Source: Gremmenia infestans (taxonomy: Eukaryota; Ascomycota; Leotiomycetes; Helotiales; Hamatocanthoscyphaceae). From it: a stretch of DNA of 64,000 nucleotides. The position numbers were made by a program, and so were the translations under genes. The stretch is taken from the NCBI GenBank assembly GCA_032629725.1, contig JAFEVB010000022.1, positions 1,612,001-1,676,000 on the forward strand, written 5' to 3'. This document shows positions 11,427-23,300 of the stretch, one piece after another. Every line of letters starts with the position of its first letter. The first letter of the stretch is position 1. The notes under the pieces were generated by a model. That model had not been told where the DNA came from. It saw only the letters and a list, made by a program, of their open reading frames with translations, and made no database searches.

Positions 11427-12638
11427 TCACCACCACCCTTTCTTTGTCTTCGTTTCCGGCTTTTCGGATTTCTCTTCAACAGCCTTCGCTACCTCTTGAG
11501 CAGGCTTACTCCTCGGTTTCTTTAACTCAAACCAGCAAGTCGTCCCACCATGCCAACTCTTCGCATCGACAACAACCAATCCACTCTCCTCCACAATCTT
11601 CTTTAGATCTCTATTCCACCAGCACCCAAATTCATGTGCATGCGCCTCAGCGAACTTATCCAGCACGCCATTCAACCACCCCCACCGTCCTCTGCCATGC
11701 TCCAACAGCAGAATCCTGCCCTCCTCCTCCTTAACCACATCCCCCAAACACCGCAACAGCGCTACCGGATCGTCCACACTACAGAGCCCCATCGTCTGCA
11801 CAACAGTATCATACTTCTCCCCCTCCTTATTCCCACTCCTCTCATCGCTACTCCTCGGCGGCGCAGGAATCGCTGATCGCACAGACGCATCGCCAATCAC
11901 CCATCTCACGCCGACAATACCAGGGAACAGCCGTGAGAATTTCTCGTGCGCAATCTCGAGCATTTCACCGCTCTTGTCTATAGCTGTGAAACTCTTCACT
12001 TCTCCTTTCCCACCCCCCTTTTTGTCCGAAAACGAAAATCCATACCCCTCCAGATTCCTCCCCGTGCCCACACTAACCTCCAAAACATCACCCCTCGCCA
12101 TCCCCACCAACTGCATCCTCCGTTTGCTAATCCCCATCAACGTCTCCGTCCACTCGACTTTGTCGTCAAAGGACCCCGCTATATGGTCGTAGCGGGCGGA
12201 TACATCGGGTTGCAGGGCAGCGGAGGAGGGGATGGGGGTGGGTGAGGGTCGGGAGAGGGTGATCCCTAGGTAGAAGAGGTAGGCCGAGAGGCCGAAGAGC
12301 GTTATGCTGCCGAAGACTATGGGGATTGTGCGGTAGCGGAGGGGGTTGCGGGTAACAATTGGTCGTGACGGGGAGGCGTGAGGGTGTGGAGGTGAGGATG
12401 GTTTGATCGATGAGGGTCTATGTCTAGTTAGAATCATTATATAGTTTGAGCTGTGGATTGGGTACCTGTATTCCAATTCTTTTCGCTGCTTGAGAGGCTT
12501 TTTGGCTGGTTTTTTCCCGGGTTTGGTACGCGTGGTTACTGTTCTGCTGCATTGTGGGACCCCAAAACTTCTCCTCAAGAGAAACGGCCGATTGGAATTA
12601 AGGCCATTGCGAATGCTCCTGCGATATAATGCCTCCAT
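11427..12638 (-). CDS. oms1: OMS1-like mitochondrial SAM-dependent methyltransferase
   Basis: Predicted 403-residue methyltransferase of the fungal OMS1 family, located in the inner mitochondrial membrane in yeast. The N-terminus is rich in Arg/Lys/Ser and looks like a mitochondrial targeting sequence. A single hydrophobic segment at about residues 105-128 would be the membrane anchor. The Rossmann-type domain starts near residue 150, with SAM motif I as DVLEVSVGTGRN (184-195) and acidic residues downstream (AIDKSGEM). The C-terminus reads HAHEFGCWWNRDLKKIVEESGL, as in family members. The ATG at 12638 is the first ATG in frame. A 42-base in-frame segment (12424-12465, GTACCC...CTAACTAG) could be a very short intron, but its donor is weak and its branch site almost touches the acceptor, so I left it in. 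The methyl acceptor is not known from sequence. Confidence 0.85.
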   Translation of the reverse strand: MEALYRRSIRNGLNSNRPFLLRRSFGVPQCSRTVTTRTKPGKKPAKKPLKQRKELEYRYPIHSSNYIMILTRHRPSSIKPSSPPHPHASPSRPIVTRNPLRYRTIPIVFGSITLFGLSAYLFYLGITLSRPSPTPIPSSAALQPDVSARYDHIAGSFDDKVEWTETLMGISKRRMQLVGMARGDVLEVSVGTGRNLEGYGFSFSDKKGGGKGEVKSFTAIDKSGEMLEIAHEKFSRLFPGIVGVRWVIGDASVRSAIPAPPRSSDERSGNKEGEKYDTVVQTMGLCSVDDPVALLRCLGDVVKEEEGRILLLEHGRGRWGWLNGVLDKFAEAHAHEFGCWWNRDLKKIVEESGLVVVDAKSWHGGTTCWFELKKPRSKPAQEVAKAVEEKSEKPETKTKKGWW

Positions 12639-13480
12639 CTTATCTGCAAATCCCAAATCCCGGGACCCAGACTTTCACTCAGTGGATGACTTGAAGTTGT
12701 TTTATGGGAAGAGCGTTGACGCTTCGTAACGTAACATTATATCATTTTCGTAATCGTCTTGACTTTTCTGAAACGTGGAGAATTTAAAGGCTGCAGATGG
12801 TGCTTCTTGTGGTTGACTTTCGCTGGTGTAGTGATGTTGAAGTCTGAAAGGTATACCGGCAGTACATTTAGCGTGTATTTTATATGCAAGGCACGAGGCT
12901 GCAAAGAGGCCCAAGCTCCCTCGTGTGAAACCTGCGAGTCATGTCTTCCGAACTGAATCTTCACTTACTCCGTAATGAAGTCAGAGTGACTGATAGGCCG
13001 GATGCGCCGAGCACATAAGATGAGGAATCAAGACAGATTATTTGAGAGTATAGGAGATATTTCTTCTTCATTTCTCAATCGTCCTCGATCGCGCTCGAGT
13101 AACGCGCACAAGAGCAATCAATGCCAATCAATAGCCACGCCCCGCAACAATTATATATGTACAAGATAATCAACGCTCCCAAAACACCTTGCAAGCCACA
13201 AAAAGGCGCTGACCTTGCCAAAGATAGCGCTCCATCTCGTCTACTTTTCCTCCTGCTCGCTGACTTTTCTCTTGTCCGTTTTGTCTTCCCGTATAATTCG
13301 TACAACACATAGCAATAAGCCTCCTCCGTATTAAAGACAGCAAATGAAGCAAACAAAATTCATCGGTAGACAACTCTCAAGACATAATCGCAATCTCTAG
13401 AGATGAGAAGTGATGTAGCAGAGTGGAGAAGTCTAGATATAAAGTGATCTCAGATCAAAAGTCGTTGACAGCCCCTTTTT
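12639..13480. other. Intergenic region between OMS1-like and GDS1-like genes
   Basis: No gene is recognised. It holds the OMS1-like promoter (right after 12638) and the 3' end of the GDS1-like gene. A TACTCCGTA word occurs at 12966. Confidence 0.45.
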
Positions 13481-14722
13481 TTAAAAGTCGTCCAACAATC
13501 CATCCAACTCTTCCAGCTCGACGCATTCTGGACTTCGCATGTCCCATTCCATTGCGTCTTCAACACGTGCCCACATATCATTCGAGTCCTCGATACCTTT
13601 CTTCAAAGCGCTGAGCGAGAGACTAGGCTTCATGGCTGGACTGCTGAGGAAGGTGGTAGTGCCCGAAACATTCAGATGTTTTCCGTCTCCAAATAAGGTG
13701 TCGGCATCCAAGGTCTTCACAGGGTGGCCTTCCATGTCGGACGGAACGCCACTCATTTGAATATCACCACTCATTTGTCGTTTCTGCATCCCTCGGGCAG
13801 TTTGGGTAAACTCCTTTTCGTCCTTCTCCAGCGGAGGCGATGATGCACGATTGTTCCGAGCGGGTGGTTCCACACGGCCATGGAACGAACCAGTGGGTGT
13901 TGGAGGGGCCATCATATCATCGCCATCGAATTCTGGCGATGAAAGGTCGACCTCTGGTGAGGGCGACAATTCTCGTCTTCGTTCCGCATCGGCTTCATCG
14001 GATCTTGAAGTTGCGCTTGACAGCGATGGGGAGACTATAGCTCTTTGTGTGTATTGGAGGGCCGAAGGAGTGGGAATAGGTTGATGTTGATAAGTCGTCA
14101 GGTAGAAATAAGTCCTCCTCGGATGCACTGTCTCTAGTTCCTTTGCGACAGGACAAGGCGCCAAAGCCGACCATGATCGCTTGAGGTATGACGAAAGTCG
14201 CGAGGAGATGATAGCTGAAGGATTCGCAGATCTAGAAAACACGTTAGAAACAGATTGAAATAAGTGTAGTGCATCAATAACTTACTGTTCCACGATTTTA
14301 ACGCTTTGCGACAAGATCGCCGCGAGTTCCTTGACTAAGTGAGGCCTATTACCGGTCTTCTGTAACTGAACAATTACACCCTCCACGATCTCATCGTTAA
14401 TTCCCTCTAAATCAATCTCCTTGGGTTTCGACTCCTCCTCTGAATCATTCGACTCTGCTTCTGGCGACGGTGGCGGAGTGTTCTCGTATTTTACTGTTAC
14501 TCGCTTTGGGGGAGGCGACATGGACGGCGATTCATCATGCGACCGTTTTAATTTTTTGGTCGGAGGATTCTCAGCATTTGAGCCGGCAGAAGGCGGTGAA
14601 AGTCGTGCGGCCGCTCTAGAGGCGTGGGTAACTGGAAGATGGATGCCTAGGGATGGCAACGACAACGACTTTCGACGAGTGTTGTAAGGCATGTTTGTTG
14701 ACGGTTTCTCGGTGGCAATCAT
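13481..14722 (-). CDS. GDS1-like winged-helix domain protein
   Basis: Probable nuclear protein of 395 residues, from exons 14722-14286 and 14231-13481 on the minus strand. The 54-base intron has GTAAGT, a CTAAC branch site and TAG. The splice joins ...KIVEQ to SANPSAIISSRLSSYLKRSW, and the reading continues to CPVAKELETVHPRRTYFYLTT, which is the GDS1/winged-helix signature of filamentous fungi. The N-terminal PYNTRRKSLSLPSLGI is also typical of this family; Met11 (14692) is therefore an equally good start. The rest is low complexity (Ser/Pro-rich with acidic patches), ending in an acidic Glu/Leu/Asp tail that could be an activation or docking segment. In yeast GDS1 is linked genetically to nuclear-mitochondrial communication; its exact role here is unknown. 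Confidence 0.85.
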
Positions 14723-15332
14723 GGGGATTTTAGGGAAAAGGGCGTGATGTTTTGCGACAGGGAGAATAGTAGTCTACCGTGTATTGGCGGATGGACGATG
14801 GAGATGTTTGCGACGAGAGTACGGTAGTTTTGTATGGATGGATGAGTAGGAAGGGGATCGGTTTGTTGTGTTCCTGCACGTTGATCTTCGTAGCGACGGA
14901 TTAATTGCTGCAACTGGCTGCTATTGGTACAGGGACTTGCGTCGGAATGCAGGCTGGCGTGAGAGTGATACAACCACCGAGAAAATACAAACGGGGCGTC
15001 GAAGGCGGTAAGGGATGCAGCAACACCGCTATTTAGGCAAGTACTTTAGTGGAAATCGCAGGGTGAATAATGCGATATTCGATTATTGTGTATGTTGTTG
15101 TTATGATTCTTCGTAAACCTCAAACTCTTGGTTTGTTGTTGTGGTGGGAAGGGCCGGATGAGAGGTCTTGAGAAAGAGTAGTGAGAAAGGTGGTCCGAGG
15201 GGCGTTTCAGGAGGCTACGTCAAGTCGAGTGCAGTATTCGTACACTAGGTGGTTTGTTAGGTGGTTTTGGAGACGGGCCTATCAACTTTTAAGTTTCGCG
15301 GAATACTGTACGTATTTTCTGGAGTCAGGCCG

Positions 15333-15358
15333 GAGAGAGAGAGAGAGAGAGAGAGAGA
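15333..15358. repeat. (GA)13 microsatellite
   Basis: Thirteen perfect GA dinucleotides in the gene-free region upstream of the GDS1-like gene. Confidence 0.95.
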
Positions 15359-17405
15359 CCTTGGATGGCGAGTAAGTTACGGGCAGTTTGGTAAGTCAAT
15401 CGTCTTGGTCTCAAGAAAGGAGGCGCGCGAGTGGTTGCCTTAGGGATGGATTCGGGCAAGACTGGAAGATTTAGAACGGTCCAAGGATTTAGAGCCGTTG
15501 GGTACCCAGGCCAGGTAGCGCTATGGCAGGGGTTCAAATGATGCATCTAACTTTAGGTAGATGAAATTATGGGGAGTGCATGTCATGAAATTTATATTGC
15601 TTCAAAATCAATGGAACACGAGGTCGGAAATCTCTAATAAGAATAATTAGGAGTATATCATTGGCTAGAATCCTAGGTTTCCTACAATACGGAGATAATA
15701 ATCATGGTGGATCTTGCCTCAAACAAAAGCAGTGAACTACCTTAGTGACCCTCGGAGCGTAGACTCCAAGGGATGGTTGTATTGGTTGGCGAGTAAGGGA
15801 AGGGGAGGGAAGGGAAAGGGGAAAGGGTATTTTGATACGAATATGCGAAGTTTGCGAACTGTAGTAAATAGTATCACTCGGCATACAGAGTTGTATTTTT
15901 TTCTTTTTCTTTTTCTTTTTCTCTTTTGGTTATGCCCCTGAAATCAACATCCCATGCATATACCGGTAGCAAAGATGGAGTTGCCTGTCTCACTTCGCGC
16001 CTCCAAAGGCTCTTTATTCAGAGTTGTATCACTTCTTTGCTTCATGGATGGACTTTGTACTCCCCATACACGACGTTTCTATATACACACAGGAGAAACC
16101 TCTCTTGTGCATTACCATCTTGATTCTTGAACCAGTTTGAACTTGGACCACCAGGCCCCTAAATCAATCCTAAGTTGGTAAGCCTTGCTCGTGCTCCACA
16201 TGCATCTTCACTACTGTACAGTACTGCATGCACAAGCTTGTACAGTATCCACCACCACCACCACACTTCTCCTTCTCCACTCACGCGCGGTTGGCTACTG
16301 TACTCGGACATGCAAGCCGACTTGCCCTCAAACATGTTAGCCTCGTGCTCCGAGAGTCCCAGTCCCGACACCTAACCTACCCAGTACCCACCCAACAGAA
16401 CTGCCCCGTCAGCATTACAAGGGGTCCAAATATTTAGCTTTGACGAATTTTTGCAGCCTTCTCTAAATCTTTGGTGCAAGTTTAGTGCCACGCGGATTTC
16501 CACAAAAGGTTACTACAAGCTACAGCTTTACAAGATCGTGTGCGTCTGCTCACTACTCAAGCACCAACCGGCTTCTCTACATAATCATCTCCCCGTCACC
16601 CAGCTTAGTGCCAGGCTGTCTTTGGTCAGTCAACCTTTAAAGCTTTGCCTTGCTTGACGTCGACGACTTTCGCAGCTCGCCTACGCTGCCGTCGGGCGGC
16701 GCAAGAAATAGGGGGGTGGATGTGGAGATTATTTCCTGCTGATGAGGTGGCATGATTTTGAGAAATGCTTCCATCGAGACTTATCAAACAACTTGCCCAT
16801 TATAAAATCTATCAGTCCACGGCGTCCCAAGTGAGGTGTCCTCAAGAATGCAGCGCTTAGATTTCATCCCGAGGTTCTCTGACTCGTAAGGTTTTTATCC
16901 CACAAGATAAAGTTCGGGGCATACCAGACCAGATCAGCAACTTGCCATCCGTCATAAGCTCCATCGAAAGACGGTACGGTACGCAGATGGGATGTTGTTC
17001 CGCGACGCTCGCAACCTGATCCTGCTCCGCGAGAGCTTTGTATGCACATCCTACCTCCTAAATAGAAGGTCGAGGTGGTGGTTGTCCGGCCGTCAGCCGC
17101 AGATATTATTGACAGCGGTCGTCTCTTGCTGCAAATCAAGGTTCCTCTGCATGATGCATACATTCCTAGCTAGTCTTGCAGCTTCGATGCACCAATAGAA
17201 CATTTCGAGATCCTCCGCTTCCAATGGATCTAAGATTCTCCACACCGCCCTACCCTCTCCCCTTTGCGCGCAGGCAGAATAATTCGGCTCTTGTTCTGAG
17301 TAAGCGATCCCACCACCCCGCAATTAGCCATTACCCATTTCACTCGACGTTGCTTCACAACATCAATTATCTATCGGCCTGCATAATCTACAGTTTGCTT
17401 ACTGA

Positions 17406-17427
17406 GGTACCTAGGTACCTAGGTACC
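17406..17427. repeat. GGTACCTA tandem palindrome
   Basis: A 22-base perfect palindrome made of overlapping GGTACC and TACCTAGGTA units (TACCTAGGTA at 17408-17417 and 17416-17425). The same 10-mer recurs at 23683 and 61108. Confidence 0.95.
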
Positions 17428-18880
17428 GACCCCAGTTGCAACGAGAGGTTTACACCCGACAGAAGTAGCGGTAAGAAGAGAAGCCTTCACCCCCCCCTTT
17501 TCACTCAATTGTCCAGAAACAGTAATGAGAGGCTACATCATCGACCGCGAATTCAATACTGTATTTACATGGTACCGAGGTACAATGCATAAGGCTAGAT
17601 AACTCTGACCTCATCACCAATTTACCAATTTACCAAGCGATCAATATCCTATCTTCAGATCACAGGAACGCGAATATCAACATCGTTTACTCCAAGCAAG
17701 TGCTACCAAGGACCCCGAAACCGTTCGTACAACCTACGGAGCTGTACCTACTCTGCTCTGCGAACCGATTCGGTTCCCTGCAGCCCTGCCCTGCCTTTCA
17801 AGTCATTAACCGATCCACAGTGGGTTCATTGATTTACCCGGCATGTCGGGTAAGAGCCAACTTTATGTGTGGTAAGAGAGTGTGTATAAATAAATACGAG
17901 TCAAATATGTATGCCGAAGATGTAAGGAGCGGTACATTTAATACTTAACAAATCCTAAGAATACTATTTCTCTACTGGTTTATCTAAATTACTTTTGTTG
18001 TCAAGAGATGTGCTACCGTCAACTCTTGAACCTGTTCGTTCGTTCATTCACTCATTCATTCATTAATTCACCGACTTGAAATCCTGCACTAAAATCTATC
18101 CATGGCCCATGGGTGTTCCGAATTTCCTCTCTGATTGTATGTATGTGTGTATGTATGAAGTTAGGTATACCTACATAATGTATTATCCCGACTCGCCTGA
18201 ACCATAGTTAATTAAATCTGGTCGTGATTTCCAGGCTTGTTCTCTATCTACAACTATCATCATAGATCAGTCTTTCCTATATGCCTATACATCTTAGAAG
18301 GCATGGCCAGATTACTGTTGCAGTCTATGGCAGGTCGTTCACTGGCTTCCTCCGTACCATACCATATCATACCATACCATACTTTCTCCACATCATATGA
18401 TGACTCTGCTACAAGTGAAGGAAGGGCGAGATTCTTCTTCTTGCCGGACAGTAGGTATTTAAATAATCTGCATATCCTTTAAGGGCATAGGAAAAGAAGA
18501 ACTAATGATCAGATTTATCATGGAGAACCTGATCTAGCTTGTGGTTGCAAGTGGAAGTGGAAGCGGAAGAGGAGTAAGCTTTCGTTGTTGAATTGAGGAG
18601 TTGGAATCTATGGGACTTGATGTAGTAAGGTAGTTTTTTTTCTGGCTTTTGCTGTCAAGAAACTCCCTCGTTCGTTCATGTGGTACAGTCTTTTGAATTG
18701 AATGCAATGGAGGGAACTGGGGTTGTTGTTCAGGACTTTCAGGATGGCGCACTGATTGCTAACGCATACAAGCTGACTGAAAACTTCTCGGATCCCTCCT
18801 TCAACAGAACCATCTGTTCGAGTTTCCCTTGCAAAATTGTGAAAGGCAAGGCTTGGCTTTTATTCACCTACCAACTCTGT

Positions 18881-21145
18881 CTAATGAGCCTGCACAACCC
18901 CACTAGCATCCGCCTGCTCCGTAATCCTCTTCTTATACGCCTGCACGTCGCCTGGAAACTTCTCCACGGTCCCATGATCACAGACCCAGAGACTCTTACA
19001 CACAGTCTGTAACATCGTCACGTCGTGACTGACCATCAGCACACCGCCCTTGAACGCCCCCAATGCGCTGCTCAAAGCGTCCATAGCTTCGATGTCTAGA
19101 TGATTTGACGGTTCGTCGAGGACGAGGATGTGTGGGTTTTGGAGAGAGAGGCATGCAAATGCTACGCGGGATTTTTGACCTCCGGAAAGTAGTTCCATCT
19201 TCTGGAGGCCCGTCATGCCGGTTATGCCGAACGCGCCTAGGTGGCGACGATATTCTTCGTCTTGTTTTCCTGGGTAGGTCTTTGCCATGAACCCTACTGC
19301 TGAGGTTGTGAGATCGAGAGCATCGACGTGATGCTGTGCGAAGAAACCGATTCGTAACCTGGGGTTTTGCGAGATCAGACCAGATGTAGGAGACAGTTTC
19401 CCAATAAGGAGTTTCAGAACTGTAGTTTTTCCTGCACCATTGGGGCCAACAATGCCAATGCGGGAGTCGAGTTGTACGTCTAGATCTACGTTGCGGAGTA
19501 GAGGCATGTCTTTCGTGTACCCAAAGCAAACATCTGACATCTGCACAATAGGTGGAGAAAGTTTCTCGACGTCGGGGAATTTGAAGTGTACTGTGTATTC
19601 TGACTCTGGTGCTTCTAATACGGGCATCTTCTCCAATTTCTTGATGCGGGATTGTGCCTCGGATGATTTCGCGGCGTTGTATCGGAATTTGTCGATGAAT
19701 GTCTGTAAATGCTGGCGTTGCACCATCTGGTTCTCGTACTCGCGTTTTGCGGTCTTGCGGCGTTCTTCCTTGGTGGCATAGAAAGATTCGAAGTTTGCAC
19801 CTTTGTAGTAATCTAGTCGCTCTGAGTGCTGATGTATGATGTCGGTTGCTACTTCATTGAGGAAGGCTCTGTCGTGGGAGACGACAAGGACGGTGCTAGG
19901 GTAAGATTGCAGATAGGTGCCCAAGAAAGTCACCGAGGGAACGTCCAACATGTTGGAAGGTTCATCGAGTAGGAGAAGATCAGGCTCGCAGAATAGGGCT
20001 CGTGCTAGGGCTAGACGCATACGCCAACCTCCAGAGAAGGTCTTGGTTGGGAATTGTTGGCGTTCAGGGGAGAAACCAAGACCAGCGAGAATGGTGGCTG
20101 CTCTCGATTCTGCTTTGTCGGACTCCATCTCTGCAAGTTTGGATTGGACATCCCCGAGGGTTTGATCAAGACCTTCACGTTCCCGATCTAGCCGTTCGGC
20201 ATCTGCTGATGTATCGGCCATGGACGCACGCTCTGCCTCCATGGTTGCTAGTTGTTTCGTGATTTTGACGTTCTCGGCCAACAGATGCTTTCGCCAGACA
20301 TCTGCATCCAACACAGCTTGTAAAGCCGGGGTGTCATCTCCAGTGATCTCTTGCTCGACATGCAGAATAGAGATATGAGTTGGGATGGCCAGTTCTCTGC
20401 GTGCCAGGGCTCGTAAAAGTGTAGACTTTCCAATACCGTTTTGACCAACTAGACCATATCTTCGACCATAAGCCAACGTCAAGTTGGTATCTGTCAGGAT
20501 TCTCAAACCACCAATAGTCACATCGATTCCATCCAGCTTGATATCCTTGCTCTTCGCTTGGCCTAGGGCATTTGACCCAAGTTGTAGAGGGTTAACAGCC
20601 ATGAAGAACTCCTCATAAGACTGGGCATCTTCTGGTTGGTTCAATAACCTAGAAGCCTCATACTCAACAGCCTTGAAAGTCTTCTTGCTCTGCTTGGCGG
20701 CAATCTTCTTTTCGGCTTTTTCAAGCTTCTTTCGGTCAACTTTAGACTCTATCTTCCTGGTGTTGTTTGACTCCAAATCCACACCTCCAGTAGACACTCC
20801 CAATGTAGATGACATGTTCCGTTGAGTTCCTACTTGGATGGCCTGATCTAATCGTTTGGCTGCGGAAGACACCTGCATTCGTTGTCCATCTGCTGCGAAG
20901 GCGCTGAACTTTTGCACCCATTTGTCCACCAATTGCGCAATCTTGGCTTCATTTTCTGGCGACGGGTCTCCTGATGCAGAGACTAGGAGAGCAGTGATGG
21001 AAGTAGCGGCCTCTTCTAATGGAGATGGTCCTGTTGACTCTGATTCGGGGACATAGGCATTTGATGCATGGGTGAGGTAACCCACTGAGTATTCAGAGAT
21101 CACGGGGTCGATACCGGGCAGGAAGGACTTGATTTCAGCTTCCAT
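18881..21145 (-). CDS. gcn20: GCN20-type ABC-F ATPase (translation/Gcn2 regulator)
   Basis: Soluble ABC-F protein of 754 residues, close to the 752 of yeast Gcn20. In yeast, Gcn20 binds Gcn1 on ribosomes and helps activate the Gcn2 kinase when uncharged tRNA accumulates. The N-terminal Gcn1-binding region (1-200) begins MEAEIKSFLPGIDPVISEYS, the family start, and contains a Lys-rich helix at ~135-158. The first ATPase domain has Walker A GQNGIGKST (~234-242), signature FSGGWRMRLALARAL and Walker B LLLLDEPSN. The second has GPNGAGKTT (~567-575), LSGGQKSRVAF and LVLDEPSNHLD. Both domains are intact and there are no membrane segments. An in-frame ATG at 21301 would add 52 residues without family resemblance; I prefer 21145. 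It is divergent from beta-tubulin. Confidence 0.96.
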   Translation of the reverse strand: MEAEIKSFLPGIDPVISEYSVGYLTHASNAYVPESESTGPSPLEEAATSITALLVSASGDPSPENEAKIAQLVDKWVQKFSAFAADGQRMQVSSAAKRLDQAIQVGTQRNMSSTLGVSTGGVDLESNNTRKIESKVDRKKLEKAEKKIAAKQSKKTFKAVEYEASRLLNQPEDAQSYEEFFMAVNPLQLGSNALGQAKSKDIKLDGIDVTIGGLRILTDTNLTLAYGRRYGLVGQNGIGKSTLLRALARRELAIPTHISILHVEQEITGDDTPALQAVLDADVWRKHLLAENVKITKQLATMEAERASMADTSADAERLDREREGLDQTLGDVQSKLAEMESDKAESRAATILAGLGFSPERQQFPTKTFSGGWRMRLALARALFCEPDLLLLDEPSNMLDVPSVTFLGTYLQSYPSTVLVVSHDRAFLNEVATDIIHQHSERLDYYKGANFESFYATKEERRKTAKREYENQMVQRQHLQTFIDKFRYNAAKSSEAQSRIKKLEKMPVLEAPESEYTVHFKFPDVEKLSPPIVQMSDVCFGYTKDMPLLRNVDLDVQLDSRIGIVGPNGAGKTTVLKLLIGKLSPTSGLISQNPRLRIGFFAQHHVDALDLTTSAVGFMAKTYPGKQDEEYRRHLGAFGITGMTGLQKMELLSGGQKSRVAFACLSLQNPHILVLDEPSNHLDIEAMDALSSALGAFKGGVLMVSHDVTMLQTVCKSLWVCDHGTVEKFPGDVQAYKKRITEQADASGVVQAH

Positions 21146-21533
21146 AGCTGCAGCAGGATTGAGTAGGTCAGATATATCGAGGGCGATGAAGCTTGTGGTT
21201 GACGTCCTTGAAAGCGGGATATCAAACTTAAAGATGCCCGTTTCTGATATTTGCCTCGCTCGTCTCGTGATGTTCTCCATTTTATGCACGTGCACATCCA
21301 TTTATTGGTTGGGGGGGTTGTTTATGCAAGGTCCCCTTTCTAGACCTAATCCAGCAGTCTTAGCGCCAATTGATGGTTTCCCTCACCGCTGCAGTTCTCC
21401 GACAACAAATCCATTCAACTCAACACTCCACACCTTCAAGCATCCACCGACCTTCTTGCTACTCCTTCTCCAACCTCACATCCTCAACCTACAAAAACAC
21501 ATCTCCATCTCCAGATCCGCCTCTACCTTCATC
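21146..21533. promoter_or_regulatory. Divergent promoter between gcn20 and beta-tubulin
   Basis: Only 388 bases separate the two start codons, so both promoters and leaders must share this stretch. It is C/T-rich toward the tubulin start, a common feature of strongly expressed fungal genes. No TATA box is obvious. Confidence 0.6.
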
Positions 21534-23300
21534 ATGCGTGAAATCGTGAGTCCTCCGTCCCAAGCCTTTGTTGATCCTTCCGACGCGTCTGGCTTCGTAT
21601 CCCTGAACTAAATTACCCCACTACAATTTTGAAAGACCTCAGAGCTGACCAGGTGCCTTTTGCTGTCTACAGGTTCATCTCCAAACCGGCCAATGTGTAA
21701 GTAACGCCATTGATATTCCTGAAGACTCGAGCTGACCTTGGACAGGGTAACCAAATTGGTGCTGCCTTCTGGTGTGTAGACCTGGGCGTCGCGACGTTCT
21801 ATCCGGACACGTCCGCAACACCAAAGTACTCAAGACTGATAAATATATAGGCAACTGATCTCTGGCGAGCATGGTCTCGATGGCTCCGGCGTGTAAGTTC
21901 ACTAGTCTGGCATTCGAGTCGTGGCTCGGTTTGTTTACATTGAGCTAATTTTGCAGCTACAATGGAACGTCTGATCTCCAACTCGAGCGTATGAACGTAT
22001 ACTTCAACGAGGTGTGTCTCAGCTCTTGTCATCCCCTCTACTATTTAAATTGATATCATCTAGGCTGCCTCCAACAAATATGTCCCCCGTGCCGTCCTTA
22101 TCGATTTGGAGCCAGGTACCATGGACGCGGTCCGTGCCGGTCCTTTCGGTCAACTCTTCCGTCCTGACAACTTCGTTTTCGGTCAATCCGGTGCTGGTAA
22201 CAACTGGGCGAAGGGTCATTACACCGAGGGTGCTGAGCTTGTCGACCAAGTTCTAGATGTTGTCCGTCGTGAGGCCGAGGGATGTGACTGTCTCCAAGGT
22301 TTCCAGATCACCCACTCCCTCGGTGGTGGAACTGGTGCCGGTATGGGTACGCTTTTGATCTCGAAGATCCGCGAGGAATTCCCAGATCGTATGATGGCCA
22401 CCTTCTCCGTTATGCCATCGCCAAAGGTCTCTGACACCGTTGTCGAGCCTTACAATGCCACCCTCTCCGTCCATCAGTTGGTCGAGAACTCTGATGAGAC
22501 CTTCTGTATCGATAACGAGGCCCTTTACGATATCTGCATGAGAACCCTCAAGCTTTCTAACCCCTCATACGGAGACTTGAACCACTTGGTCTCTGCCGTC
22601 ATGTCCGGTGTTACTACCTGTCTGCGTTTCCCCGGTCAGCTCAACTCTGATCTCCGAAAGTTGGCTGTGAACATGGTTCCCTTCCCCCGTCTCCATTTCT
22701 TCATGGTCGGATTCGCTCCTCTCACCAGCCGTGGCGCATACTCTTTCCGTGCTGTCACTATTCCTGAGTTGACTCAGCAGATGTACGACCCAAAGAACAT
22801 GATGGCTGCCTCTGATTTCCGTCACGGTCGTTACCTGACTTGCTCTGCTATCTTGTAAGTAACTCCTTTCTACGATTCATATCTCTATTGTGCTAACAAT
22901 AAATAGCCGTGGAAAGGTCTCCATGAAGGAAGTCGAGGACCAAATGCGCAACGTCCAAAACAAGAACTCCTCCTACTTCGTCGAATGGATCCCCAACAAC
23001 GTCCAGACCGCTCTCTGCTCCATCCCTCCCCGTGGTCTTAAGATGTCTTCCACCTTCGTCGGTAACTCCACCTCCATCCAGGAGCTCTTCAAGCGTATCG
23101 GTGACCAATTCACTGCCATGTTCAGGCGTAAGGCTTTCTTGCATTGGTACACTGGTGAGGGTATGGACGAGATGGAGTTCACTGAGGCCGAGTCCAACAT
23201 GAACGATTTGGTTTCCGAGTACCAACAGTACCAGGACGCCTCCGTCTCCGAGGGTGAGGAGGAATACGAGGAAGAGGCACCATTGGAGCAAGAGGAGTAG
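21534..23300 (+). CDS. tub2: Beta-tubulin
   Basis: Microtubule subunit of 447 residues. Seven exons: 21534-21545, 21673-21696, 21746-21771, 21851-21892, 21957-22011, 22064-22854 and 22907-23300, with four tiny 5' exons as in many ascomycete beta-tubulin genes. The protein starts MREIVHLQTGQCGNQIG, has the GTP-binding GGGTGAGMG loop (140-148) and ends in the acidic tail EEYEEEAPLEQEE. Residues at which substitutions give benzimidazole resistance in other fungi are all wild type: His6, Tyr50, Phe167, Glu198 and Phe200. A few positions differ from what I recall of other ascomycete tubulins (GLDGSGVYNG, NEAASNKY), which fits an ordinary ortholog. All splice sites are GT-AG and reading frame is kept at each junction. 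Confidence 0.98.

Larger units (their letters stand above)
14723..18880. other. Gene-free region of 4.2 kb with simple repeats
   Basis: No coding gene or RNA gene is recognised. It serves as 5' region of the GDS1-like gene on the left and 3' region of GCN20 on the right. It contains a (GA)13 run, T-rich pentamer/hexamer repeats near 15.9 kb, a GGTACCTA tandem palindrome at 17.4 kb, a CATT/CGTT tetramer run near 18.04-18.07 kb and ATACC repeats near 18.36 kb. Open frames here are short and low complexity. Confidence 0.5.

Noticed and set aside
12424..12465. 42-base candidate intron in the OMS1-like gene
   Set aside because: Donor GTACCC is weak and the branch site is only a few bases from the acceptor; the frame continues through it, so it was kept as coding but flagged.
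21146..21301. N-terminal extension of GCN20 from an ATG at 21301
   Set aside because: The added 52 residues do not resemble the family, whereas the ATG at 21145 gives the usual N-terminus.
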